Source: Streptomyces sp. NBC_00289 (GTDB lineage Bacteria > Actinomycetota > Actinomycetes > Streptomycetales > Streptomycetaceae). From it: DNA of 64,000 nt. Below the pieces are notes generated by a model. The model worked only from the letters and a program-made list of their open reading frames with translations, had not been told where the DNA came from and did no database searches. The translations under genes and the position numbers were made by a program. Positions 53,581-62,110 of the stretch are shown here, piece after piece. Location of the stretch: assembly GCF_041435115.1 (NCBI RefSeq), contig NZ_CP108046.1, forward strand, positions 7,626,001-7,690,000, read 5' to 3'. Position 1 is the first letter of the stretch; the number at the start of each line of letters is the position of its first letter.

Positions 53581-54570
53581 CTACGGCACCACCACGATCT
53601 TGCGGCCCACGCCCGCCGCGAACTGCTCCAGCGCCTGCGGGTAACGGTCCAGGGGGATGCGGTCGCTGATGAAGATCTCGGGGTCCAGGACCCCGCCCGC
53701 GAACAGCTCCGCCGCGCGCTCGAAGCTGTGCAGCACCGCCATCGAGCCGGTGATGGTGATCTCCTGGTTGTAGATGCGGTACGGGTCGATCGTCACGCGC
53801 GTCGCGTAGTCGGCGACGCCGAACTGCAGGAACGTACCCGCCTTCGCCACCCGCTCCAGCCCGTCCTGGATGGCCGCCGCGTTGCCCGTCGCGTCCACCA
53901 CCACGTCCCACCCCCGCGGCCGCTCCAGCTCGTCCGCGTTCGCGGCCGTGTCGGAGGCGCCCAGTCGCTGCGCCGTCTCCAGCCGTGCCGGGTTCACGTC
54001 CACGACGTCCACGCTCGCCGCCCCCGTGCGCTTGGCGAGCTCCAGCATCATCAGCCCCATCGTCCCGGAGCCGTAGACCAGGACGTGGGCGCCCAGCCGG
54101 GACCGCAGGACGTCGTAGCCGCGTACCGCGCACGACAGCGGTTCCACCAGCGCCGCGTCCTGGGTGCGCACGTGCTCCGGCAGCTTCACGCAGTTCGCCA
54201 CCGGCGCCAGCGCGTACTGCGCGGCGCCCCCGGCCGTCGTGACGCCGATCGCCGCCCACCGCTCGCAGAGGTTGTTGTGACCCGTACGGCAGTACCGGCA
54301 CTCGTGGCAGTACAGCGACGGATCCACCGCCACCCGGTCGCCGACCGCGACCTCCGTGACCTGGGCGCCCACGCCGACCACCGCGCCGGCGAACTCGTGC
54401 CCGGGCACGATCGGCAGCTTCGGCGCGAACTCGCCCTGGAGGATGTGCAGATCCGTCCCGCACAGTCCGCACGCGGCGACCTCGACGACGACGTCGCGGG
54501 GACCCGGCGTCGGGTCGGGGACCTCGGTGACGACGGCACGGCCCACGGACTCGATGACGGCGGCCTTCAT
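53581..54570 (-). CDS. Zinc-dependent medium-chain dehydrogenase (polyol/threonine type)
   Basis: 329 aa from ATG 54570, which overlaps the permease stop. Catalytic zinc ligands in ACGLCGTDLH and PGHEFAGAV, structural zinc cysteines in CHECRYCRTGHNNLCE, and the NAD motif VYGSGTMGLMMLELAKR. Such enzymes oxidise sugar alcohols to ketoses. As the last gene of the DeoR-controlled sugar-uptake operon it should oxidise the imported polyol. Confidence 0.9.
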   Translation of the reverse strand: MKAAVIESVGRAVVTEVPDPTPGPRDVVVEVAACGLCGTDLHILQGEFAPKLPIVPGHEFAGAVVGVGAQVTEVAVGDRVAVDPSLYCHECRYCRTGHNNLCERWAAIGVTTAGGAAQYALAPVANCVKLPEHVRTQDAALVEPLSCAVRGYDVLRSRLGAHVLVYGSGTMGLMMLELAKRTGAASVDVVDVNPARLETAQRLGASDTAANADELERPRGWDVVVDATGNAAAIQDGLERVAKAGTFLQFGVADYATRVTIDPYRIYNQEITITGSMAVLHSFERAAELFAGGVLDPEIFISDRIPLDRYPQALEQFAAGVGRKIVVVP

Positions 54571-55436
54571 TTCACGGCTCCCAAGGACAGGCCCTGGACC
54601 AGTTTGTCCTGGGCGGCGAACCCCGCGGCGAGCACCGGCAGGGAGATGACGAGCGACGCGGCGCACACCTTCGCCAGGAACAGGCCCTGGCTGGTGATGA
54701 AGCCGGTCAGGAAGACGGGGGCGGTCTCGGCGACCACTCCGGTGAGGACCCGGGCGAACAGCAGCTCGTTCCAGCTGAAGATGAAGCAGATCAGGGCCGT
54801 CGCCGCGATGCCGGGCAGGGCGATGGGGGCCACCACGCGCGCGAGGATGGTCGGCAGCCGTGCCCCGTCCACCCGCGCCGCCTCGATGATCGCCACCGGC
54901 ACCTCGGCCAGGAACGACTGCATCATCCACACCGCGATCGGCAGGTTCATGGAGGTGTAGAGGATGACCAGCAGCCAGATGTTGTCGAGCATCCCCGCGT
55001 TCTTCGCGAAGAGGTAGATCGGCAGCAGGCCCGCCACCACGGGCAGCATCTTCGTCGACAGGAAGAAGAACAGGACGTCCGTCCACTTCTTCACCGGACG
55101 GATCGACAGCGCGTAGGCCGCCGGGAGGGCGAGGAGCAGGACGAACAGCGTCGACGCCACCGACGCCACCGCCGAGTTGACCAGCGCCGGCCAGGGGCTC
55201 GCGCCGCCGCCCGTGCCGAAGAACTCGCGGTAACCGTCGAGGGTCAGGGCGGCCCCGAACGACGGCGGATTGGTCGCCGCGTCCTGCTCGGAGTGGAAGG
55301 ACGTCAGGACCATCCACGCGACCGGCAGGAAGAAGACGAGTCCGGCCAGCCAGGCGACCAGGCCGAGGCCCGCCCCCCTGCGGCGCTGCCGGTCGTTTCG
55401 GTCGCCTCCACGGACACGTACGGCGATGCTGCTCAT
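54567..55436 (-). CDS. MalG-type sugar/polyol ABC permease
   Basis: 289 aa from ATG 55436, overlapping the previous permease stop by 4 bp. Six membrane spans and the EAA loop IIEAARVDGARLPTILARVVAPIALPG. Partner of the next permease. The operon lacks an ATPase, so a shared MsiK-type ATPase is assumed. Confidence 0.93.
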   Translation of the reverse strand: MSSIAVRVRGGDRNDRQRRRGAGLGLVAWLAGLVFFLPVAWMVLTSFHSEQDAATNPPSFGAALTLDGYREFFGTGGGASPWPALVNSAVASVASTLFVLLLALPAAYALSIRPVKKWTDVLFFFLSTKMLPVVAGLLPIYLFAKNAGMLDNIWLLVILYTSMNLPIAVWMMQSFLAEVPVAIIEAARVDGARLPTILARVVAPIALPGIAATALICFIFSWNELLFARVLTGVVAETAPVFLTGFITSQGLFLAKVCAASLVISLPVLAAGFAAQDKLVQGLSLGAVK

Positions 55437-56371
55437 GCGCGGGACACCTCCTCGCGGAACAGGGACGACACCACGCGCAGGGCGAAGGTCGCGATGATGA
55501 TCGAGCCGATGACCACCAGGACGCCCGCGGCCGAGGCGAGGCCGTTCTCGTGGGCCTGGTAGAAGCTCTGGTAGACGGTGTAGGGGAGGTTGGCGGTGCC
55601 CAGGCCGCCGGACGTGATCGTGAAGACCGCGTCGAAGTTCTGGACGATGTAGATGGAGCCGAGGAGCGCGCCCAGTTCCAGGTAGCGCCGCAGGTGCGGA
55701 AGCGTCAGGTGGCGGAAGACCTGCCAGTCGTTCGCGCCGTCCACCCGCGCGGCCTCGAGCTGCTCGTGGTCCCTGCTCTGCAGGCCGGCCAGCAGGATCA
55801 GCATCATGAACGGTGTCCACTGCCACACGAGCGATGCCTCGACCGCCAGCAGCGGGGTGCTGGAGATCCAGTCCGGCTGTGGGCCGCCCACATAGTGCAA
55901 CAACCCGTTGAGCAGGCCGTATTCGGGGTTGTACAGCACATGCTTCCAGAGCAGGGCCGCTGCCACCGGGACCACCAGGAAGGGGGCGATCAGCAGGGTG
56001 CGGACCAGGCCCCGGCCGCGGAACCTGCGGTCCAGGAGCAGTGCCAGGGCCAGGCCCAGGAGCAGGCTGACCAGGACGACCGCCGCCGTCAGCAGCACCG
56101 TCGTCCAGACCGAGTGGCGCAGGTCCGCGTCGGTCAGCACCTGTCGGTAGTTGTCGACGCCGGTGAAGCGGCGGGCCTGGGGATAGAGGGCGTTCCAGTC
56201 GAAGAACGAGATGACCAGCGTCGCCACGAACGGGAGCTGGGTCACGACGATCATGAAGACCAGGGCGGGCAGGAGCGGGGCGCGGGTGGCCCAGGCGCGC
56301 AGCCGGGCGGGGGGCCGGCGCAGGGTGCGGGCGGGTGTGGTGGCCAACGGAGCCGTTGTCGTCGCGGTCAT
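55433..56371 (-). CDS. MalF-type sugar/polyol ABC permease
   Basis: 312 aa. Six membrane spans, EAA loop LEAARVDGANDWQVFRHLTLPHL. The external loop between TM3 and TM4 has the ordinary length (YNPEYGLLNGLLHYVGGPQPDWIS), in contrast to the enlarged MalF of the alpha-glucoside operon. Start overlaps the binding-protein stop. Confidence 0.93.
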   Translation of the reverse strand: MTATTTAPLATTPARTLRRPPARLRAWATRAPLLPALVFMIVVTQLPFVATLVISFFDWNALYPQARRFTGVDNYRQVLTDADLRHSVWTTVLLTAAVVLVSLLLGLALALLLDRRFRGRGLVRTLLIAPFLVVPVAAALLWKHVLYNPEYGLLNGLLHYVGGPQPDWISSTPLLAVEASLVWQWTPFMMLILLAGLQSRDHEQLEAARVDGANDWQVFRHLTLPHLRRYLELGALLGSIYIVQNFDAVFTITSGGLGTANLPYTVYQSFYQAHENGLASAAGVLVVIGSIIIATFALRVVSSLFREEVSRA

Positions 56372-57738
56372 CGTCCCTCGTACTCCTTCGCGATCCGCTC
56401 GGCGAGCTGCTGGGACTTCTTCAGGGCCGACTCGACGGACTGGCGTCCGGCGATGGCCGCGCTGATCTCCTGCGAGACCCTGGTGCCGAGATCGGTGAAC
56501 TCGGGAATGCCGACGAACTGGATGCCGGGCGCGGGGCGCGGCTGCACCCCCGGGTCGTTGGGCCGAGCGCCCTCGATGGCCTCCTTGGTCATCTCCTGGA
56601 AGGCGCCGGCCTCCGCGCGGTAGGCGGCGTTCGTGTACGTCGACGCGCGCTTGCCGGCCGGCACGTTCGACCAGCCGATCTGGTCACCGACCAGCTGCTC
56701 GTACTGCTTGCCGGACGCCCAGGAGACGAACTTCCAGGCCTTGTCGGGATTGCGGGACGCCTTCTGGATGCCCCACGCCCAGGTGTAGAGCCAGCCCGAG
56801 GAGTCCGTCTTCTCGACGGGTGCGGGGGCGTAGCCGAGCTTGCCCTTGACCGGGGACTTGTCCGCCTCCAGTGAACCGGCGGCGGATGTGGCGTCGTACC
56901 ACATGGCGACCTTGCCCTGGGTGAGGTTGTTGAGGCACTCGGCGAAGCCGGACTGGGGGGCGCCGGACTCGCCGTGGTCGCGGACGAGGTCGACGTAGAA
57001 CGTGACCGCCTTCTTCCACTCGGGGGAGTCGAGCCGTGCCTTCCAGTCCTTGTCGAACCAGGTGCCGCCGAAGGTGTTCACGACCGTGGTGAGCGGTGCC
57101 ATGACCTCGCCCCAGCCCGGCAGTCCGCGCAGACAGATGCCCTTCATGCCCGGCTCGGCCCCGTCGACCTTCGCGGCGAGGTCGGCGACCTGGGTCCAGG
57201 TGGGGTGTGCGGGCATCGTCAGGCCCTTCGCGGCGAACACGTCCTTGCGGTACATCAGGAAGGACGACTCGCCGTAGAAGGGCTGGCCGTAGAGCTTGCC
57301 GTCGTCGCCAGTCAGCGACTGGCGCATCGGCTTGAGGACGTCCTGTTCGTCGTACGACGAGTCGCCCGCCACGTAGGTGGTCATCTCGCGCAGCCAGCTG
57401 TTGCGGGCGTAGATCGGTATCTCGTAGTTGGACAGGGTGGCGACGTCGTACTGCCCCGCCTGGTTGGCGAAGTCCTGGCTGATCTTGTCGCGGACGTCGT
57501 TCTCGGGCAGGACGGTGAAGTTGACCCTGATGCCGGTCTCTTTGGTGAAGTGGGCGGCGGTGAGCTTCTGCAGCTCGGTCATCTGGGGGTTGTTGACCAT
57601 CAGGACGTTGATCGAGTCGCCGCCCGATCCGGCCCCGCCGGCCCCGACCCAGCAGCCGGAGAGCAGCGGGGCGAGCAGCGTCCCTGCGGCGGCCATGGCG
57701 AGCGTGGCTCGCGGCCTCCGTCGGCTCTGGGTTCGCAT
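56368..57738 (-). CDS. Sugar/polyol-binding lipoprotein
   Basis: 456 aa from ATG 57738. Lipoprotein signal with lipobox LLSGC, then a family 1 binding protein with FYGESSFLMYRKDVFAAKGLTMPAHPTW and WLYTWAWGIQKASRNPDKAWKFVSWASGK. Length and tone resemble mannitol/sorbitol-binding proteins of actinobacteria, and the dehydrogenase three genes on supports a polyol substrate. First structural gene after the DeoR regulator. Confidence 0.9.
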   Translation of the reverse strand: MRTQSRRRPRATLAMAAAGTLLAPLLSGCWVGAGGAGSGGDSINVLMVNNPQMTELQKLTAAHFTKETGIRVNFTVLPENDVRDKISQDFANQAGQYDVATLSNYEIPIYARNSWLREMTTYVAGDSSYDEQDVLKPMRQSLTGDDGKLYGQPFYGESSFLMYRKDVFAAKGLTMPAHPTWTQVADLAAKVDGAEPGMKGICLRGLPGWGEVMAPLTTVVNTFGGTWFDKDWKARLDSPEWKKAVTFYVDLVRDHGESGAPQSGFAECLNNLTQGKVAMWYDATSAAGSLEADKSPVKGKLGYAPAPVEKTDSSGWLYTWAWGIQKASRNPDKAWKFVSWASGKQYEQLVGDQIGWSNVPAGKRASTYTNAAYRAEAGAFQEMTKEAIEGARPNDPGVQPRPAPGIQFVGIPEFTDLGTRVSQEISAAIAGRQSVESALKKSQQLAERIAKEYEGR

Positions 57739-57868
57739 GGATCGCTCCTGGACGTAGGGAAATTGCGGAGAATTCGTGAGATAAGGGGCATGGGTGGACG
57801 GAGAAGTGCCCCTCGACGTGGGTGAGTCGGTGTGCGGGAGTCGGAGTGGGGGAGTCGGAGTCGCTTGT

Positions 57869-58639
57869 TCAGACGCGGATGACCTGCGGTCCCAGCAGTG
57901 AGTACCGATGGGCCTCGGCCGAGGGCAGCAGCGTGCTCGTGACGATCGTCTCCAGCGTGCCGACCTCGGCGAACCGGCAGAAGCTGACCGCGCCGAACTT
58001 GGTGTGCACACCCGCGAACACGGTGCGCCGGGAAGCACGGACCGCCTGCGCCTTGACCTCGCTGACCGCGGGGTCGGGGGTGGTCAGGCCGTGCTCGCGG
58101 GAGATGCCGTTGGCGCCGATGTACGCCAGGTCGATGACGAAGCCGGCCAGCATCTTCGTCGTCCAGTGGTCGACGGTCGCCAGGGTGCCGGAGCGGACCC
58201 GGCCGCCGAGCAGCAGCACCGAGACGCCGTCCGCCTCGGCGAGCGCGCCCGCGACCGGAAGGGACGCGGTGACCACGGTCAGCGGCCGGTCCCTCGGCAG
58301 TGCCTCGGCGATGAGCTGCGGGGTGAAGCCCTCGTCGACGAAGACCGTCTCGGCGTCGCCGAGCAGTTCGGCCGCGGCGGCCGCGATCCGGCGTTTCTCC
58401 GGCACGTGGCTGGTGGACCGGAAGGCGAGCGTCGTCTCGAAGCCGGCGCTCTCCACGGGATAGGCGCCGCCGTGGGTGCGGCGGACCAGTCCGTGGTCCT
58501 CCAGCGCGCGCAGATCCCGCCGTACGGTCTCCTTGGCCACGCCCAGTTCTGCGGCGAGCGCGGCGACGTCGACCGACCCGGTGTGCCGCGCGGCCCGCAC
58601 GATCTCGCGCTGGCGCTCTTCCGCCGTCCTGGTGTTCAT
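57869..58639 (-). CDS. DeoR-family transcriptional regulator
   Basis: 256 aa from ATG 58639. N-terminal HTH RQREIVRAARHTGSVDVAALAAELGVAKETVRRDLRALEDHGLVRRTHGGA is the DeoR signature; the C-terminal half is the sugar-phosphate-sensing domain with DEGFTPQLIAEAL and LLGGRVRSGTLATVD. It precedes the polyol-uptake operon by 130 bp on the same strand and is its probable repressor. Confidence 0.94.
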   Translation of the reverse strand: MNTRTAEERQREIVRAARHTGSVDVAALAAELGVAKETVRRDLRALEDHGLVRRTHGGAYPVESAGFETTLAFRSTSHVPEKRRIAAAAAELLGDAETVFVDEGFTPQLIAEALPRDRPLTVVTASLPVAGALAEADGVSVLLLGGRVRSGTLATVDHWTTKMLAGFVIDLAYIGANGISREHGLTTPDPAVSEVKAQAVRASRRTVFAGVHTKFGAVSFCRFAEVGTLETIVTSTLLPSAEAHRYSLLGPQVIRV

Positions 58640-58866
58640 GGCCGCCACCCGCTTCCGTGCCTGTCCTGTTCCGCGCCTGCCTGCCCGTTCGGGCCCGGTG
58701 CGGCCCATGGGGGAAGTTCTACAGCGGGTGGGAGGCACTGACCAGGTCTGTTGCAGGCCCGATACTGCCCGGGTGGGTCCGTTTCGGCCGGGCGTGTGCC
58801 CGTCGCGGACCTGCGAGGCTGCCGGACGGCGGGTGGGAACGGGCAGGACGGATGCCCGAACACGGC

Positions 58867-58897
58867 GGCGGGCGGGCCCGTTCGGTGCCCGCCCGCC
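58867..58897 (-). terminator. Hairpin downstream of udh
   Basis: GGCGGGCGGGC (58867-58877) pairs with GCCCGCCCGCC (58887-58897); the outer CACG/CGTG bases extend it past a bulge. It lies 21 bp after the udh stop. Confidence 0.75.
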
Positions 58898-58918
58898 GTG
58901 TGCGTGTGCTTCCGCGAG

Positions 58919-59743
58919 TCAGTACGGCCAGATCGGCGGGTCGCTCACGAAGTGGCCGCCCAGGTGGGCGTGGGCCACGTTGTCCGGGTCGAGCTCACCC
59001 TGCTCGGCGATGAGTTTCGCGGCGTACGGCTCGGAGTCGTCCTGCGGCTCGTAGCCGAGCGCCCGCGCGGTGGTCAGGTCCCACCACAGCCGTGTGTTGG
59101 CGGAGGAGCCGTAGACGACGGTGTGGCCGACGTTCTCGGCGGTGAGGGCCGCGTGGAACAGACGGGCGCCGTCGGGAGGGCTCATCCACAGCGACAGCAT
59201 GCGCACGCTGGTCGGTTCGGGGAAGCAGGAGCCGATGCGCACGGAGACGGTCTCCAGGCCGTGCTTGTCCCAGTAGAACTGCGCCAGGTCCTCGCCGAAG
59301 GACTTGGACAGGCCGTAGAAGGTGTCGGGCCGGCGCGGGGTGTCGATCGGGATCAGCGCGTCCGGGTCGAGCGGTGTCTCGCCCTGCGGGCGGGGGGTGA
59401 ATCCCACCGCGTGGTTGGAGGACGCGAAGACGATGCGTCCGATCCCTTCCTCGCGGGCCGCCTCGTACAGGTTGTAGGTCCCCTCGATGTTCGCCTTGAG
59501 GATCTTCTCGAAGGAGGCTTCCAGGGAGATGCCCGCGAGGTGGATGATCGCGTCGACGCCCCGGACGGCCTCGCGTACGGCGTCCTTGTCGGCGAGGTCC
59601 GCGGTGATCGCGTCCGGTTCGCCGTGGATCGGGCGCAGGTCGAGCAGGCGCAGTTCGTAACCGAAGGCCGGGAGCAGGTTCTGCATCAGGGAGCCGAGCC
59701 CCCCGGCGGCGCCGGTGAGCAGAACGGTGCGGGGAGCGGGCAT
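58919..59743 (-). CDS. udh: Uronate dehydrogenase
   Basis: 274 aa from ATG 59743 (GGAGAA upstream). An earlier in-frame ATG at 59788 is rejected because it falls in the repeated operator motif. Extended short-chain dehydrogenase: LLTGAAGGLGSLM binds NAD, and the active-site YGLSKSFGED supplies Tyr-x3-Lys. GISLEASFEKILKANIEGTYNLYEAAREEG and SSNHAVGFTPR are characteristic of uronate dehydrogenases. It oxidises galacturonate or glucuronate to aldarolactone. Divergent from the dehydratase gene, with which it likely forms one pathway. Confidence 0.9.
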   Translation of the reverse strand: MPAPRTVLLTGAAGGLGSLMQNLLPAFGYELRLLDLRPIHGEPDAITADLADKDAVREAVRGVDAIIHLAGISLEASFEKILKANIEGTYNLYEAAREEGIGRIVFASSNHAVGFTPRPQGETPLDPDALIPIDTPRRPDTFYGLSKSFGEDLAQFYWDKHGLETVSVRIGSCFPEPTSVRMLSLWMSPPDGARLFHAALTAENVGHTVVYGSSANTRLWWDLTTARALGYEPQDDSEPYAAKLIAEQGELDPDNVAHAHLGGHFVSDPPIWPY

Positions 59744-59781
59744 CCTCGGTTCTCCTTGGTTCGACGGCCGCATGCTCAGCT

Positions 59782-59946
59782 CATTCATGCGTGGACGGTA
59801 TTCACATGCGTGGACAAGCTAAGGATCTCGTGTCCCGCCCGTCAAGTGGGCCGCAGACCTGCGAAATCTACTCTTCGGTTGCCCTTTTGGGCGCTTGACC
59901 CGCCCATATGGGGCTCCTTAGGGTGGGTGCGTTCATAAATGTAGAC
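59782..59946. promoter_or_regulatory. Divergent uronate-gene control region with three related operator motifs
   Basis: CATTCATGCGTGGAC (59782-59796), TTCACATGCGTGGAC (59801-59815) and TTCATAAATGTAGAC (59932-59946) share TCA and G-T-x-GAC. The first two contain the identical ATGCGTGGAC 19 bp apart. A promoter TTGACC (59895-59900) with TTAGGG (59918-59923) points toward the dehydratase gene, and the third motif sits just past its start site, fitting repression. Confidence 0.5.
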
Positions 59947-60005
59947 GTTGATCAGAAGAACGCACGCGTCTGTTCGCACGCACACGCCTGTCCCAGGGAG
60001 AGCCC

Positions 60006-60947
60006 GTGACGCCAGCCCCGCTCGCCGCTCGACTCAGCGCCCCCGGCGGGCCGCTGTTCTTCCCCGTCACCGCCTACGGCCCCGACGGCTCCGTCGACCT
60101 CGACGTCTACCGTGCGCATGTGCGCCGCGGTGTCGACGCCGGGGCCGCCGCCGTCTTCGCGTGCTGCGGCACCGGGGAGTTCCACGCGCTCGCGCCGGAG
60201 GAGTTCGAGGCCTGCGTACGGGCGGCCGTCGAGGAGACCGCGGGGCGGGTGCCGGTCGTCGCGGGCGCCGGTTACGGCACCGCGCTCGCCGTGCGGTTCG
60301 CGCGGCTCGCCGAGGCGGCCGGTGCGGACGGGCTGCTCGCCATGCCGCCGTACCTGGTCGTCGCCGGTCAGGAGGGGCTGCTGCGGCACTACCGGGAGGT
60401 GGCCGCGGCGACCGCCCTGCCCGTCGTCGTCTACCAGCGCGACAACGCCGTCTTCACCCCGCCGACCGTCGTCGAGCTCGCGCGCACCGAGGGGATCATC
60501 GGGTTCAAGGACGGCCTCGGCGACCTCGACCTCATGCAGCGGATCATCAGCGCCGTACGCACCGAAGTCCCCGGCGAATTCCTCTACTTCAACGGGCTGC
60601 CCACCGCCGAACAGACCCAGCTCGCCTACCGGGCCCTCGGCATCACCCTCTACTCCTCCGCCGTGTTCTGCTTCGCCCCGGAGATCGCCCTCGCGTTCTA
60701 CACGGCGCTCGGCTCCGGCGACGACGGCACCGCGCACCGGCTCCTGGACGGCTTCTACCGGCCCTTCGTCGAACTCCGCGCCCAGGGCCGGGGTTACGCC
60801 GTCGCCCTCGTCAAGGCCGGGGTACGGCTGCGCGGACTCGACGTGGGGGAGGTGCGGCCCCCGCTGCACGAACCGAGCGAGGATCATGTCAAGCAACTCG
60901 CGCAGGTGATCGAACGCGGGTACGCCCTGATCGAGGAGGACAAGTGA
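60006..60947 (+). CDS. 5-Dehydro-4-deoxyglucarate dehydratase
   Basis: 313 aa, GTG start after GGGAGAG. DapA-superfamily TIM barrel with CCGTGEFHALAPEEF, Schiff-base Lys in GIIGFKDGLGDLDLMQ and the family-specific VVYQRDNAVF. It dehydrates and decarboxylates 5-keto-4-deoxyglucarate to 2-oxoglutarate semialdehyde, a late step after uronate oxidation. It is divergent from udh and coupled to the following unknown gene by a GTGA overlap. Confidence 0.93.
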   Translation: MTPAPLAARLSAPGGPLFFPVTAYGPDGSVDLDVYRAHVRRGVDAGAAAVFACCGTGEFHALAPEEFEACVRAAVEETAGRVPVVAGAGYGTALAVRFARLAEAAGADGLLAMPPYLVVAGQEGLLRHYREVAAATALPVVVYQRDNAVFTPPTVVELARTEGIIGFKDGLGDLDLMQRIISAVRTEVPGEFLYFNGLPTAEQTQLAYRALGITLYSSAVFCFAPEIALAFYTALGSGDDGTAHRLLDGFYRPFVELRAQGRGYAVALVKAGVRLRGLDVGEVRPPLHEPSEDHVKQLAQVIERGYALIEEDK

Positions 60948-62110
60948 AGGCGTCGGCGTTCGTCTACCCCTGGGACGTCAACGGGGACCCGGCGGCGCCG
61001 GGGCGCATCGCGGCCCTGGGCGTGGAACAGGTGACGCTCGCCGCCGCCTACCACTCCACGCGCGCGCTCACCCCCCGCCACCCGCGCCACCGCATCGTCA
61101 CCGCCGAGCACGCCGCCGTGCTCTACCCGGCCGGCGACCGCTGGGAGGGCCGTGCCCTGCGCCCCTACCCGGCGGGCGACTGGGCTCCGGGGGACGCGTT
61201 CGGGGAGGCCGCCGACGCGCTCGCGGACGCCGGCCTGGAGGTGCACACCTGGGTCGTCCTCGCGCACAACTCCCGCCTGGGCGCCGAGCGTCCGGACACC
61301 TCGGTCGTCAACGCCTACGGCGACCGCTACCCCTGGGCCCCCTGCATCGCCCAGCCCGCCACGCGTGCGTACCTGGTCGACCTGGCGGCCGAGGCGGCGG
61401 TGCGGCCCGGGGCGCGCGGCACCGAACTGGAGTCCCTCGGCTGGTACGGGCTCCAGCACCTGCACGCCCACGACAAGACCGGCGGGGTCGGCCTCGGGGA
61501 CGCCGGGCAGTACCTGATGGCGCTGTGCTTCTGCCCGGCCTGCCGGGAGGGGTACGGCCGGCAGGGCGGCCTGGACGCCGACGCGCTGGCGGCCGCCGTA
61601 CGGGCCGCGCTGACGCCGGTCTGGCAGGGCGTGCCCTCCGACGGCGGATGGGCCGGCGTCGAGAAGCTCCTCGGTGAGACCATCGCCAACGCCACGCGCG
61701 CGTGGCGCGAGGAAACCGCCCGCACGCTTCAGGAGACGGCCGTCGCCGCGGTCCGGTCGGCCGCCGCCGAAGGCTTCCAGGTGCTGTTGCACGCCGACCC
61801 CGTGTCGTACCACGTCGGGGCCAATCCGGGCGTCGACCCCGCGCACATCCTGTCCGTCGCGGACGGCGTGGTCGTGCCGTGCGCGGGTGGCCCCGGTCCG
61901 CTCACCCCCTTCGCGGAGCGACGGGCGGAGGGCGCCGTCCTCGCCGCCAACTTCACCGTGGTCTCGGGCATGGGCGGCAGTCCGTACACCCTCGCCGCGG
62001 ACGCCGCCCTCGCACGCGAACGCGGGGCGACCGAACTACGGCTGTATCACGCCGGGTTGGCGTCGGACGGTGACCTGTCGGTGGTCCGGGAGGCACTCGC
62101 CGGGCGCTGA
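60944..62110 (+). CDS. Unrecognised TIM-barrel-like protein of the uronate cluster
   Basis: 388 aa; the GTG start overlaps the dehydratase stop, so the two are made together. No confident family. It has the look of an alpha/beta barrel or glycoside-hydrolase-like protein: MKASAFVYPWDV at the N-terminus, EVHTWVVLAHNSRLG, SLGWYGLQHLHAHDKTGG, the cysteine-rich ALCFCPACREGYGRQ, and VLLHADPVSYHVG. No signal peptide. A hydrolase, lactonase or dehydratase step on a uronic acid derivative is possible but not shown. Its 3' end overlaps the convergent MFS gene by 64 bp. Confidence 0.8.
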   Translation: MKASAFVYPWDVNGDPAAPGRIAALGVEQVTLAAAYHSTRALTPRHPRHRIVTAEHAAVLYPAGDRWEGRALRPYPAGDWAPGDAFGEAADALADAGLEVHTWVVLAHNSRLGAERPDTSVVNAYGDRYPWAPCIAQPATRAYLVDLAAEAAVRPGARGTELESLGWYGLQHLHAHDKTGGVGLGDAGQYLMALCFCPACREGYGRQGGLDADALAAAVRAALTPVWQGVPSDGGWAGVEKLLGETIANATRAWREETARTLQETAVAAVRSAAAEGFQVLLHADPVSYHVGANPGVDPAHILSVADGVVVPCAGGPGPLTPFAERRAEGAVLAANFTVVSGMGGSPYTLAADAALARERGATELRLYHAGLASDGDLSVVREALAGR

